From Pyrocephalus nanus (taxonomy: Eukaryota; Chordata; Aves; Passeriformes; Tyrannidae), in NCBI GenBank assembly GCA_038380795.1, contig CM076270.1, positions 18,740,001 through 18,804,000 of the forward strand: DNA of 64,000 nucleotides, given 5' to 3'. How positions within the stretch are numbered: position 1 is the stretch's first letter; every line of letters starts with the position of its first letter. The translations under genes were made by a program, and so were the position numbers. Below are positions 1 through 13,974 of this stretch, piece after piece. The notes beneath the pieces were generated by a model. It made no database searches, had not been told where the DNA came from, and worked only from the letters and a program-made list of their open reading frames with translations.

Positions 1-3000
1 CAAACTTCTGCAGGCAGAAAGACGAGAGGGACAGGTTGTTTCTTAAAAACTGTGAAAAGGCAAGTGAGGAACTGACCTAAGACAGAGGGCAAGCAGGTGT
101 TGCTAAGAAGGAAAGGCACAAATGTCGGGTTCTCTCTCAATGTAGACATCAGTGTCCATCCAGGAAACAATCAGCAGGTTTGTGGAGAGTCAGCTGCTCA
201 GATATACAGAGAAATAAACCAGAGGGGTGAGGAGCCACTTCTACAGATGTGTGGCTGAGTCCCTCAGTAGATCAGTACTTTGTAGTTAGTGCAGGTGAAC
301 CTCCTCGTGCATGTAAAGCACTGGCACAGTTCCCTTGGGACTCCTCCTTTGTGGTGAGCCCCAAGGAAGGATGGGTGTCCAGATGGGAAAAGTGAGGGGC
401 AGCTTCTGCTCTGCCACAGAAGCCCAGCACAGCCTTGGACAGAGTCACCTGATCCCAGCTTCCTGAGAGGGCTTTCAAACTTCTGATCCCCACTGATGTG
501 CATGTCACTGAGAGGGAGATCTCTGGGGGTCTTTGTGCCTCAGCTTTAGTTCTCTGTTTCTGTATGATTGTGAGACATCAAATGCTGCAGCAGTGCAGAA
601 GGCACACAGATACCTATAGCAGGTGGTCTTTGGTAACAGTAACCTGAACAACAGAGCTCTACACCCATGAACATTTCCCAGCTCACCAGATGGGTTCCTG
701 CCTTTTTTTTCTGTGATACACTCCATATATTTTTGACCCTAGCAGGACCTACTCGGACTATTAAAGTGACTTTAAGAGTTATTACAATTACATCAGTCTT
801 GTGTCAGTCTGAGAGGGTCTGTTTGCAGTACAGGCTGTAGTCACCAGCACAGAGCACTGCAATCGAGCAGGAATTCAGGACTGCAACTCCAGGGCTACCT
901 TGACACCACATAAGTGGAGGCTGCACCAGACATCAGGAAAAAAATCCCTATTCCCACTAATAGCCCTTTAGCTACAACATATAATCTCAAGTACTTAGCT
1001 AGTCATCTAACTATCTCCAACAAAAAACTCACTCTTTCCTATTTCCCTCTTTTATGTTTGAACCTACTATTTTCTCCAGGTATTTTTTTACCTTGTCATA
1101 ATCCATTAACTTCATGTGCTTTGATCTTTCCATAGGGAATTTATTTTCTCTCCTCAAAGATCTTTGCTAGTCAGAGGATATTTTTCCCAGTCCATAGCTT
1201 CTGCTCTGTTCACATGTCACAGCATGACTGCTTTTGTTTTTCTGCTTTTTTCTTTTTTTAACTTGTTAGCAGTTAAGAAATCAAATTTCAAATTAAAAGC
1301 AAGCTAGCAAAGTTTATTCCTAATGGCACAAGATATGACTCTGATGAGAAATCTAAAAGACACATATTTTGCACACACTGCTGAAGTAAATTTGCTCCAC
1401 AAAAGGGTTTGTGAGGCAGAGTAGTTACAGTAGAGCAGAGATTCTCAAAGGTAGTCTGTTAGTCAAAGATCAAAGGTGAGGAAGGAGGCAAAAAAGAAAG
1501 AGCAAGGCAGAGATGGTTATGATTTACCACAGTAACCCACTTTACATGCACCTCACTGGATCAGTACATCTTTTGTTCCACCAGGGTCATGCTATTAAAA
1601 CGTTGCTCCTCTGTTTCTCTCACCACTTAACTGGTACTTATTACCATCTGTATCACCAAACATCAGCACATTTACAGGGGTGAAAATGAACAGCACAAGC
1701 CACTACCCTGGAGCCACTTTCCCAGCCAAACACTGGGTATGGGTTCTTTCTTACAGTCTGTTTTTTTCCCCAATACTTTGACAGAAAAAAACACTCCAGA
1801 AGAGGACCAGAATCTTAATTTCTTTTAAAACATCAGTTTCTGGAGCATCGTGATGGAGACAAAATCCCACACTAACTCAATCATGTGAGATAATTTTGGA
1901 GGACATCAGCAAAGGTAAGACATTCATTAAAGCCCTGAGACAATCATAAGCATGTAAGAGAACTCCATAAATCATTTTTACTCATTTATGCTACTGAATA
2001 TAAACCAGGATGCTCCATCTTCTCTCTTTATTCCCATTAACAGTTGTTAATTCTGAAGGTGGAAAAAACTCCATTAAATACATGCTATACAGCTTTATTT
2101 GCCTTAGTTCTCCAAGATTTTAATTCTTCTCTAGTTCATTTGTCAATATTTACACAGTGTAAATCTGTGCAGTGCTGAGGTTGCCAGTATTCCAAGAATC
2201 ATTTTGCTTTCCTTACGTGTATATCACAGATCTGGGACAAGGAGAAAAGAGAAAGATGCTGGATCCTCTTCTACCCAGTGTGGTATTACACAGTCCATGA
2301 CCTTCACCTTTCCTGAACAGGTCTAGTTCCTGGGCAGCAATAGCCACACACTGTCCTTCTAGGAACTGTATTCTCAATTTCTCTGATGCTGTAGACACAC
2401 GACTTAAATTAGTCATTAAATGGTTTGTTGCCATTAAACTTGCTGTGAAGGACACCTCACAGAGAGGAGGAGCACCAACAACACATCCTCTGTAAAGCAG
2501 AGCACGACTGACAAGGAACAAGCACTCTTCAAACTGGGACAACAGCCACCCCAGTGAGCTGGAGACGAGGCCCCAAAAACAAGATGCTGGGTTCCAATAT
2601 TTGAATTTGTCAAACAGCTTCTCCATTTTAGATAGTCCAAACAACAAACAAAACAAATTGCCTATCCCAAAACAACCCATCTAATGCACACATGTGCAAA
2701 AAATACCAGCCTCTCAGGGCTCTATTTCTAAAGACAGAGCAAAACACTGAGTTGTCAAATAGAACATGCTTTGCATCATAATGCTCATATGCAGAACAGC
2801 TCTTGCACAGCATCATGGAAACTTTTAAACTGAGTTTTCTCTATACACATTTGCACAAGGCAACTGTCATTGTTAACATTAGCAATTTGAAAAAAAAAAA
2901 GAAATCTGCATGCTCTTAGGCAGAGGTGTTTATTCCTGTGCTGAGTATCTTCTCACCTAAAAATCTCACACTTCTTGTGGAGTATTAATATCTTCTCTCC

Positions 3001-3281
3001 TAATCCTTCTAAGTTCAACTTACTTGTCCTTTTGATCTCTGAGTTAAGCCTCCTGAGCATGTATCTGAATACACCCAAGAGCAAGTTCTATACAAAATCT
3101 ATGTTGTACTTGGAAATACAAAACACACTACATGCTGGGAAAGTAAAGGCTCCTCAAGAAGAACCTGTTTTGGTTATGGCAGTAACTATAAGGAATTCCC
3201 AGTTACAAACACCCCTCCATTACTTGGGCAGTGGTCTAATGACTGACTAAGCAAAGTCCTTGAATCTTTTTTTGGTTTTTG

Positions 3282-3299
3282 TTTTTTTTTTTTTTTTTT
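3282..3299 (+). repeat. Poly(T) tract, 18 T
   Basis: A run of 18 T after TTTTTTTGGTTTTTG, about 225 bp before the 42-A tract. Confidence 0.85.
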
Positions 3300-3522
3300 C
3301 CTCTTCTTCCCTTAGTTCCACTTTGCAGACAGGAGGACTGGTATTGTGCTGTTTGGTAGGTCTGTTGAGAGGTCACACCACCTCTCATGTGCCTGGCACA
3401 AATGCTGAGGCACCCAGGATGATGCCGAGGTTAGGGTAAAAGAAGCCTTCTCCATCTTGACAATTCTCAGTTTTCTGTACTGCTCTTGAAAGGAGGATTT
3501 ACAAGGCTGGAGCTTGGCAGAA

Positions 3523-3523
<1 letters not shown>

Positions 3524-3565
<42 letters not shown>
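3524..3565 (+). repeat. Poly(A) tract, 42 A
   Basis: An uninterrupted run of 42 A, the longest homopolymer I see. The same 7-bp word AGTTCCA occurs at 3314-3320 and 3567-3573, bracketing the preceding segment and the tail. This could be a retroposed insert with a short target duplication, or chance. Confidence 0.85.
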
Positions 3566-3568
<3 letters not shown>

Positions 3569-6500
3569 TTCCATATGAAAGAGTAAAGGCCCTCACCTTA
3601 ATTCCTCACATATTCTAAATTTCTAAATTAATTTTCTTCTGACCTCAGCCTACAACCAGTCTTTTCTGTTACCAAAGAATGAGCCAAGCTTGCCTACTTT
3701 ATTTTTTCAAAGAGACAGCCAAGAAGAATAAATGCAGATTAATCTACTTTGACCAAATTAAAGGAAATTGTAGCTCACAGCAGAGGGATTCCCTTTGTTT
3801 GTTTGACAACACAAGGGAATTACTGCAGTGCTGTCTCCTGTCACCACTGACAGGCTGGTTGATTTGTTTCTGCTGCTCGAGTTCCAAAATGCATGTTACC
3901 ATCACAGCACAGATTCAAAGCAAGGCCATTTCCACGGGGAGTTAGGCTAGGAGCCCTCTCTCACTGGGAGCTGTAAGTGATGCTTGCTGGTTGATGAATC
4001 TATAATCAACATGTAATCAAGCTACCTCAGGAAGGGAACAGTCTCAAATACAAGTCCCATTCACCAGGGAAGTGGCAGGAGAAGGCAGGTTTTGAGAAAG
4101 ACCATCTGCAGGTTAACAAGGGACCACAGTGAAAACAACAGAACTGTATTCAGTGAGTGAGTCACTGCCTGAGACACCTGGCTGAGAGACTGTTCTGTGA
4201 CTGTGCTGTCAGGAGAGGGAATGCTGGCTCAGTGCAGCAGCCTGCAAGTGTAAACACCTATATTTGTCTCCTCCATACCCTCACCAAGTTGCTACCTCCT
4301 GTCTGCTGCTCACAATACCTCCCCACTACCATGCAAATAAGAACAATTTCTCATTTTTTATCCTAAATCCTAGATGATGATTTTTTTAATGAGAGAAAGC
4401 AATCTTTATCAAGTACCTTCCTTCATTATTTACATGCAAAATCCCACAAGCAACCTGCACACTCAGTTTCAAAGCAAAACAAAGGTAACAGAAACAAACA
4501 TAAGCCTTTGCGAAAAATCCTTTGATTAGAGGAGTTTTGCAAATAGTTTCATATATCCAAACACTGAAGCACGACTACTCTGGTCCAGTTTATGGAAAGA
4601 GCTACCTTTACTGTAAGCAGACAAGCAGTGCAAGAACAAACACAGACACAAACACCATCACCAAACTACCAAAAAAAAAAAAAAAGTGAAGTTTTAAATT
4701 GAATGAACTTTTAGCCAGTCACTGGTTAGGTTTTGTTGAACGTTTAATGTTTTATAATGTTTGGGGATTTTTCAGGTTCACTCAGCAGAGTAAATAATGC
4801 TTAATTCATTGGGAGTTAGTTACCTTCTGAACTAATTTTTGCTACTTTCTTTTAATGTTTCCCTTCAAGTTATGCAGTGCTACTGCAGCATCTCAAAGTG
4901 AAAGTACCTTGTACAGAATGATTTAGCTCTGAGCTGAGCCTGATCCACACTCAGTAGCTGTGTTGCCTCTGAGGATTTTGGATTTAGCTTCCTAGACAGC
5001 TATGACTTCTTGGACTCCTTTTCCCTTTGCTAGGTAGCACTTAAACTTCTACACGACTTCAGTATAAACAACCATTCAGTGCAATCAAACATAAGGTTTC
5101 TGGAGTTCTTTCACTTGCTACAAGCTCTACAGATTCCTCCAAGACTACAGCAAGTTACTCAGAAATCTTGCTACCCCTTGTTCACTGACAGCACACAGGA
5201 ATGAGGGTATTTTTGAGAAGAACTCTGCTCTTCTCTCTGCGTTCATTGCTTCCTTCTCCAAGGTGCAGACCCTCTCTTGATTCTTGCACACAGACACACA
5301 CACTCCGACTTGTTCTTTCCTCTGCCCACATATAGTGTTTGACTCTGCAAATGTTCTGTTTTAGTGAAAGTGCCTTCTTTATGCAAGGCAATTTTCACCA
5401 TCCAGACTGCTCATGAAACAGGAGGGGCTGGGAGGGGCGGCTCAGGACTGAACACAGTATTTCTAAAACTGTGGTGGTGAAGGAACTCTTCAGCAAACAG
5501 CTACCTGGGAGTCAGCAACAAGAAAAATACCGACTTGCACAGTTCATAACTCTGTCTTTGCCAGGTGGGGGTTAAACAACAAAAGCACCTGTCAGCTGTG
5601 ATTTCTGTTAGGAGATCATTCCACTGCTAAAACATCTCAGTCTCTGCACAGAACTTAATCAAATCTGCTCATTCTCCCCTAGAGTCAACTGCATAGAACT
5701 GATTGCCACTACAAGGGCAATGAATATGCTGGTGGAAAGGTCTTTGCTTTAACACTGCTGCTGAAGCCACACATGAGTTATGAAGATGAAAGACGAGACT
5801 GTGTTGCTTCATGTTGATAAAGCAATTGAGACTGACATGAAAAATGTGTCATGAAAAATGCCAAGACATTTGGGACATATTCTGCCCTTCCATTCCTTTC
5901 TCCCAGTCTTCCTAAAACGTTCAGTGCAAAGAAAAAAGCATCAAGGTGTTAAGTGACTTGGTATATTTTTGTATTTATATCATCTAGTAAACGAAATTGC
6001 TGAAAAATGTCACGGTGTGATCTTCATGTATGTGTGGGAGACAATATCTCAGCTGTCAGGGAATGACTGTACAGCTCCCTGCTGGAAAGAAGAAGTCAAA
6101 CATTTCACAGACTTTTATAGGCTGGTGGGATCTCTGCTAAACACTTGGGATATCCAGACTTGATTGCTTCCAGGAAGATATCTGCTGATTCATCCTGGCA
6201 GTACCCACTCTCAAGCTGAGCTCTCCCCAGATCCCAATCAGCAGAAAGTCTTTCAACCACAGTGCTGACACCAGCTCAGAGAATTCTGCCTTGAAATTCT
6301 TGGGAAAGCCGGTGGGCTAAAAGTCATCATCAAACCTCAGTCAGCTTTTGAAGTGGAAGAAACAACCCCCATGCCCAGAGCCTTCTGGCAGGACTGTTCT
6401 GTCAGTGCACTTGTGATGTTTTTGCTGCTATTGATTAAAGCTCTTTGTTGCTTTGCTTCCCTTCCCCTTTCCACACCTGAATTGCCACCATGGGTGACAG

Positions 6501-8206
6501 GTGCTGGATGACAGGTGTTCTCTCTGTGCACACACTGGAAATGGATACTGCTGGAGACACATGAAGGAAAGAGAAGGGGAAGCATTCAGAGCTATCAGCA
6601 AACCTACCTGGAGTTCAGGAAGATTTCCCACAGATCAACCTAAAAGAGTGAGGGACAGAGAAGGAGACAGAGGGGGTGAGAGAGTTTTGTCTCTTTTTTT
6701 CAATGTGGTTCAGGATCTTTGAGAGCAGTAAGAAATGTACAGGCTTAGAATTCCCCTGTAAACTCCAAAATACTGTACAGAACACTAAGTCATGCAATAG
6801 TCTGTGCCAACAGCTGGTGGGTAAGAGCAGATCAGGTTTGTTCTTTCAAGCAGCAGTGCCCTTTGCCTTACTGCAGCACACTGTAATTAAGGCCCTGCGT
6901 AGGGCCAGATTCACTAGCACGATAAAGAGGAGTTATTTTTGTATGTGAATTCAAATGAACAAATGCAATTTCTAACCATTAACCTCTTGAAGTAGATAAC
7001 AAGTGGGTTTAGGGATAATTACTGATTTTCATAGTTTCTAGGAAAGCTTTATCAGGACCCTTACGTTTCGAAAACTCTGACACGTTGCGTGATCCAGGAC
7101 GTCAGTGTCTAAAAAGGCAATGAGTGCATTACGACACCTCCCTCATCCCAGAGCCAGCTCCCCTGCCTTTCTGTGTGTGCAGAGGAGATGCTGAGAAGCC
7201 TAGGGAGCCAATTCCCAAGTCCTCTCCCTCCCTTGCTTGTACATCAGCAACCACATTTCCTAGAGCTGAGTACTTTGGGCGGATCGCTCATTTTGCAGGT
7301 TCAGAGACTGATTCCAGCAAGAACTGGAGTTTGCAAGGCTCACTGGGAAAACTCGCTCCTCCCCTCTCCTCCAGAGGTACATGAAATCTAGTATGAGGAA
7401 GGACAGCTGGAGAGGCAGGGAAGATGCTGGGCTAAGGATCCATCCTGCTTCTGACAGTGCAGAAACAAGAGCAACCTGTTCCCCACATGGACATCAGGAG
7501 CCTACTCTGCCGAGTGAGCTCCTGCACAGCTCCACAGACCAGGATCCACCTCCACACCATGCCCTGATGCAACACAGTCCTTTGTGCTGATCCAACAGCC
7601 ACCACTTTGGTGGATAAACCACCATTTCAGAAGTTACAAACTCAGCTGCAAAAGCCACAGCTCTGTAGCAGTAGGTCACAACTCCTGCCGTGGCCGGCAC
7701 ACCACTCCCTGCTAACCTTAACTTGATATAAGCACAGCTAATTTTATTTAAATGATTGCTGCACTACTGAGGCAGCATTTACAGGGGAACAGAACAATAG
7801 CTTTTTCTAAGCTACCAAGCTCTTGCAAGACATGATGTAGGGAGATGGGAGCTGACACCAAGCTAGAGCAGATGGCATTGAAGATGAAAGATGAGAAAGC
7901 TCACTTGCAAGGAACCTGTGTTTTGTTCTCTGTGGGAGGAACATGAACTTTCCATTCAAGCCAAATTTAATAATGCATTCCAGTGATCTGCATTTTTTTA
8001 AGCTCCCACATTTCCTCCCTTCTTGAATACCATATGTTTTCTCCTTCTATTAGAGGTATTTCTGTGGCATCCACTGCCAACAGGTTGAAAATCAAAGTGC
8101 TACCAAGTTGTCATGGATGAAACATCAATATCTTGAATGTTTGGGAAACAGCCAAATGTTAGTTTAATTAGCTTGAACATATTCAATTTGGACTGACCTT
8201 TTCAAA

Positions 8207-8347
8207 GAGAATCAAAGAAGCACTGAGGTTGGAAGCAACCTCTGGAGATCATCTAGTGCAACCATCTGTTCAAAGCAGAGCCCATTAGATGAACTTGCTT
8301 AGGACACCATCCAGTCAGATTTTTTAGTATATCCCAAAACAATTTAC
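8207..8347 (-). mobile_element. CR1 LINE 3'-end fragment (antisense)
   Basis: The plus strand reads GAGGTTGGAAGCAACCTCTG, GAGATCATCTAGTGCAACC, TTCAAAGCAGAG and GACACCATCCAGTCAG in order. This is the reverse complement of the conserved 3' untranslated end of avian CR1. It is truncated and diverged, with no coding part. Confidence 0.8.
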
Positions 8348-11300
8348 AAAATATTTCTCCTGAGCAGGGGTGCTACAGTCCTTCAATAAGTTATTTCAAA
8401 CCAAATTTTGCAACTTTATTTCCTATGATGCAAAGAAATCTTTTGATAATTTTGTAACATAACACACTTTCCTGAATCCAGAATAGGAAATAAGAAAAAC
8501 CTTTTTGCTACAATGACTGCATTTTTAATACTGTTCACTTTTCAAATTTCAATTTCCAATTAAAATTTTAAAAGTTCAGTATATAAATTCCCATCTCTGT
8601 CTTGTGTAAGCACCTTAAAAGAAAATCAGCACCTCTCCAGTCTCAGGGACTAAGAACAGTTCAGTACCACACTTACCGCTGAGTATTTCCTCTCTTCAGC
8701 TCTTTTCCAGACCCCATAAGGAGTTTTGGAAACTGAGGACATTTGCTTGCCTACTTAGACTCCAGCACAAGGACACCACTGGATGAAGCAGGACACATCA
8801 CAGCCTCTGGTGCGTTCCTCCCACCCAGCACTTCTGTTTCTGTCTCCAGCTACTTGCAGAGGCCACTTCAATTGGACACAGTATTGACATATTTCATAAT
8901 ATTACAACCTTCAGTGAAGTTCACAGCACTGACTCATCATAAATACAAACTGTCAGCTCTCTGGTGCTTCCAGATATGCAGTGATCATACACTGGAAACC
9001 ATTCCCATACATTTACTGGTTAACACTGAGAGTGCACTGCAAAAGATAAGAAGGTACTTTAAAAAAAAAAAAAAAAACAAACCAAAACACAGCTCCTGAA
9101 ATAATGTTGATGTTATTTTCTAAAAGATGTTCATAGGAAATTCTCTATTTTCTAAAAGAGTTCTCTTTAGACCCTGTGATATTGAGTCTGGGTGTAACTT
9201 GAAACACCAGATAAATTTTTCTCTCATTTATTCTGAGAAATAAATATTTTTATGTTTCTCATTTAATTTTTCATCAGAAAAGATCATGGAACCGGATCAC
9301 ATAATTCAGATCATTTGGTCAGGAACTTCCATTCTAATTATTCCACCCAGTAGAGAAGCTACAACAGAATTGCAGCTGACAAAACACTTACTTGCAAATG
9401 TACAGACAGCTCTATTTCAATGAGTTACTTCTTTACACTGAAAAAACATAAGGTTGTCATAACTGAGCAGTTAAAAAAAAAAAGCCTTGCAATCATTTGA
9501 TGGTTCTTCAGTGAATAACACAAAAGAGTTTAAAGGGCTCAAGCACAGACCTCAGGAAAAAGAGAATTGCATCATTAAAAAGCCCCAGCCCAGTTAATTG
9601 CAGGTAATGGCTGCGAATAATGACAGCAGAGAACACGGAATGACGTAGGGGAGAGAATATTCTGAGTCGTAATTGCTTAAAATGAGCAGTTCAGTCAATC
9701 TGAACTTATCTGGGACAGTCTGTCCTGCCCCTTCCAGGGCACTGTAAACATTTGGCTAAAGCTGTCAAGGAGCATCTTCCACGTGTTCTGCACCCTGCAA
9801 ATGGTGGCGGAAGAGCCGTCCCTGCCTGTTCACACCGGGAACATCCTGTACACACACGTGCACACAAACATGGCTCTGCGACCTAATTTGTCAGAAGAAT
9901 TAATATTTATTTATGTAAATAGCACCTAAAAAGGGGAAATGTTCCTGTGGCAGACCAATTCATCTTCTAGTGCAGCCACTTTAGGTGTCCTCCACAGCTG
10001 GAACTGCCTATGTAAAATGCCTTTAAGTCAATAGGAACAAGTTATGGCCACTGCACGTCAGAACGAATGAGAGCTAAGTCACAAGGACAAGGACCACCAA
10101 ACTAAATATATTTGGGTTTCATCTACCTCACATTAGCCTGTTTTGGAGAATATGTGTACTTGTCACATATAGTTCTCAGTTGCTCCCATTCTGAGATTAT
10201 TTTCTTCACTGAGGTCCTCAAGACACCGTTCAGTTTGATCTCTACACTTTCAAACTTTCATCACCCAATCATCCAAAAGATTCATGACTTACTTGGGCCA
10301 CTCTTATTTCAAATGGCAAGTTGAGTGTATCAGGAATAACACTTCATGAGAGCTTGAAGCATTTATTTTTAAAGCAATACATGAAGATGATCTGTGTGTG
10401 CATGATGCCACAAGAGAGCAAGTCAAGGGAAGCAAACAATGAACAAAACACAAGCACTCCTCTGGTGATGTCTCAAAGCAGCAGATTAAAAGCAGCTCCT
10501 ATTCCCAATGCCCTCTTACCTCAGGAGCTGTGAGCCTTAGAACCAGCAAACAAGAGTTCGAATAGAGCCATGCTGAAAATTGGGTGCTTTCCGCTTCTCA
10601 ACATCCTCTTCTCATGTACACAGCCCTGCTCCACGGAGTACAGCCTGATTATTTTCACTACAAGCTCCATTACATCCCTTAAATAAGAAGAACAACCCAC
10701 TCCTTCATAGCTGTGTTTGTGTGAACCAATATTAAAGACTCTCAAACCCTGGGTCCCTCTGGCTGACTGTAGGGAGGAGGAAGAAGGTCAGCACATGTCA
10801 GTACTGAACTTAGCTTGGCTGGGTCTGAGGCAAGTGCCTGCCATGTGGAAAACCCCAGAGCTCCAGTGGACTCAAATCTTCCTGCCACCATGGATTTACA
10901 GAGCTCTTGGGAAACATATTTCTAAGGGAACGCAGGCACTTACAACATGGAACAGCTGCACCACTGGGAAAATTTACCCCTCCATTTCATGCTTGTTAAC
11001 ACTTTCCTAGGACATGCACTAGCTGCATGCACTTTTGTAAGCCACTAAACTGTCTAAAAGCAGTGGATCAGGACTGTGTAGAGTTCTGCACTGAATTGGT
11101 TTGTCTCTGCTGATCAGTACAAGAGAAGAGTAGGGAGATTTTGTCAAGTTTTATAAAATTATGCCCACAAAAGCAGGGCTAAGTACTGCTCTACTAACAG
11201 CAGGAGACCATAGCCATGACATTCTTCTCTGAGAAACTGAATAGACATTCAATAAAAACAGACTCATTACTATTGCTGGAACCATTTAAATCCCATCCAT

Positions 11301-12049
11301 CCCCTCCAGGATGTACCCCTTGCTGCTCTAAAACAGGCAGAAGGATTTTTTTTTTAGGAAGCTCTAACTGCTACCCAAGGAATGAGATACAATTTTGCCC
11401 CAGGGAGAGCCAGGTGCTTTGCTTTGCTGCTTGTCTCACAAAAGTTGTACCCTGCAATAGAGCACATTTGTTTTGGATTAATGTAATCAAAGGCACCCTG
11501 CTGTCTGGTCACTGACCTGTCTGTAAACAACAGATGACATGATGCCGTGAGCTACTATTATATATAATTACCTATTGAGTTGTGACCATTGTAAAAGAAA
11601 CAAAACCATATACTTCACCTGCTGCTGCTGGTCTGTTTTCTAGGGAGGAACAAATCCTATAAGCACCTCAACTCTGAGCACCATTTTGTTCTCATCTCCT
11701 TCACTGCTCTTCATATCTCTTCCAAACACGTTTGTGTGCTCTTCCTTACATCTGGAACATTTTTCCCAGCTGCACTAGCAAAGTGCAACCCTTCTCTGTT
11801 CTTGCTTTAAATCCCTTTTATATCCTTCTCCTGTCCTTCAACCTTTTGATGTCACAGTTTCCTCTCTGTGCCTGCACAAAGGTGAAAGTTGTCAGTAACC
11901 TGAATGTATCTCACCTGCCCTGGATTGTACTCACTGTAATAGAGGCCACAGGGACAGATTCCCACCTGATGTAGCTCAGGCAGGTCTGCTGGAGTGATAC
12001 ACAACCATGAATCACAGAAAACATGGTGAATAAGGAACACTTTTCTCTG
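8348..12049. other. Intergenic DNA, no gene supported
   Basis: No exon, RNA gene or young repeat recognised. An A run at about 9061-9077 and a small duplicated word (ATTTTCTAAAAGA near 9115 and 9151) are the only local patterns. Confidence 0.55.
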
Positions 12050-12425
12050 GTTTCTAATAAAAGAGTAAGATCAGAAGGTACCTGTTACCTGCCAGCTCAA
12101 AACCAACAGGAAGCACCTTTCACATCCTGTACGATCCAGCTGTGGAGCTCCTTGCCCCAGGACACTGCAAATCAAGCAACTGAACACTTTAATGAAATAA
12201 TAAAATCCATTGGGAGTCATGAAATACAAAGAACTCTCCTCAGGTCCAGACACTGCCCAAGCCTTAAATTGTTGGAAACTGGGAAAATATTCTGGGAATA
12301 CCACTGCATAGCCACTGTACTCCTCCCTGAGCACTCCCTGCAAGCTGCTTTAAGGGACCGGACACAGGATAGATGGAGCTGGCATTTGACCCAGTGAAGG
12401 AGATCTTTATGAACAGCAGTTCCCA
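12050..12425 (+). mobile_element. Old CR1-like LINE 3'-end fragment
   Basis: It has CTGTGGAGCTCCTTGCCCCAG, later TTTAATGAAATAATAAAATCC, and near the end GGACCGGACACAGGATAGAT followed by TTTGACCCAGTGAAGGAGAT. This order resembles the 3' part of ancient amniote CR1/L3-type LINEs, in which a 'gatggaccttggtctgacccagt' block closes the element. It is well diverged and carries no open reading frame. Confidence 0.55.
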
Positions 12426-13974
12426 CCAGCTGAAGACACAGCCCCATGTCTCACGTGCAAGTCTGTACAGCCACACAAGGAGCCCGAGACTCTTACAGGT
12501 GTAACAGCAGAGTAACCTCTGCAGAGTATTTGGTGCTCACTAGCAACCAGCTTTTGTAGTCAGTAAACTACAACTGTTGCTGCTGCTACAAGTCAGCAGC
12601 TAATACACACTTATCTCTGTTGTTCATCAGGAGCTCAGAAGCTACTGGGACATGATATTCATGCAGATAGATGTTCAAAGACAAGTTTTCATTACAGGAT
12701 ATGGCAATGAAACAGAAGCCAATTGATGCTGCCAATGACAAGCTGCTTATTTGTCTCGGCTTTCTTTTGATTATCAAACTGAAAGTCTGTGTTGCCAAAT
12801 TAGACAAAAACTGCTTTCCCTTTAACTTTTGTCAGAAGTCTGATGGAAATCCCCTACAGAAGAAATATGACCAAGTTATATTAGCATTATCCATTCTGCT
12901 TCATTTACAAATGCTATCACAAATACCTATTTACACCAAGACACGTACACATTACATTAAACATTACCTCAATTATTGCTCAGAACAGCTTAGACTGTAT
13001 ACAACTGCAACAGCAAACTCTTATATTAATCATTGAAGAACAGCTCACATACGAATAAAAGTACTTGAAGTCATCACCTGGCTCAGGATAAACACAGCTA
13101 GGCAACAGGAGCTTACTGAACTGGGTTTACTAGATAGACTTCAGTGTTTATATAAGGAGTCTTCTACTAGATAGCAATCGTTTTACTTCCAAGGAATTCC
13201 TTGCTTTGGAAATATTTTGGACATCATGGACAAAAGCTTACTGTCTGAGATATTATACAGGAAATAGCATTAAAGAAAAAAGCCAACATTTCAGAATATG
13301 GGATTGTAGACTTTATTTTTAAAATGCCTCATGAAAAACAGTTGGTCATTGGAAATATTTTAAAAGTAATTCAATCACAGACTGCCAAGACTGCACTCCT
13401 CATCTTCTTTGCATCAACCAAGCTCCAGTTCTTCAAAGATCAGCCAATACCAGCACAAATGACTGTTTTAGACATCTTCTCTGGCTGTCCCTTAAGAGTC
13501 ACTGGGAATTAATTGAGACAATAGTAAAATGATGCATTTAGCTACCTGAATCCTTTTGTGAATGAAGAGGGGTCTGATCAATGCCTACTTACCTCAGCAC
13601 ACTTCTGGTTTCAGAATTGACTTTGGGGGTTTCATCACTGCCTACCACAGAACGTTAATGCTTTCATTAATGCTAAATGTAAAGACTTGGAAGAGCTATT
13701 CGGAGAGATGCAAACAAGAAGGAACAGATCACAATCAAGCACTGCTGACAGGAAGCCATTGGTACTGGAGATGGTGAAGCTGAACTTATCAGACAGCCAG
13801 CATTTGGGAGAGAGCATTTCATTAAACAGTGAAACCAAACAGGACCCATTTGCTGTGGAGGAGCACCGCTGAGTGACTCACGCTATTGAAAAATCCTGAC
13901 TTAACCTGTTGAAGATCTTGGCCCAGCGTTTCCTTTTCAGTATTAATCCGAGCTAGAAACGTGTCAATAAACCT

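Larger units (their letters stand above)
1..8206. other. Intergenic DNA, no gene supported
   Basis: AT-rich non-coding DNA. The open frames here (up to 155 codons, at 2213-2680 on the minus strand) lack any family resemblance, splice context or composition change. Besides the A and T tracts noted separately I see nothing functional. Confidence 0.6.

Noticed and set aside
2213..2680. 155-codon open frame on the minus strand
   Set aside because: The composition (many Cys, Leu, Ser and Phe) looks like translated non-coding DNA, no family resemblance, and overlapping open frames of similar size in other phases.
3312..3596. 94-codon open frame with a long Phe run
   Set aside because: The Phe run is the 42-A tract read on the minus strand; not a protein.
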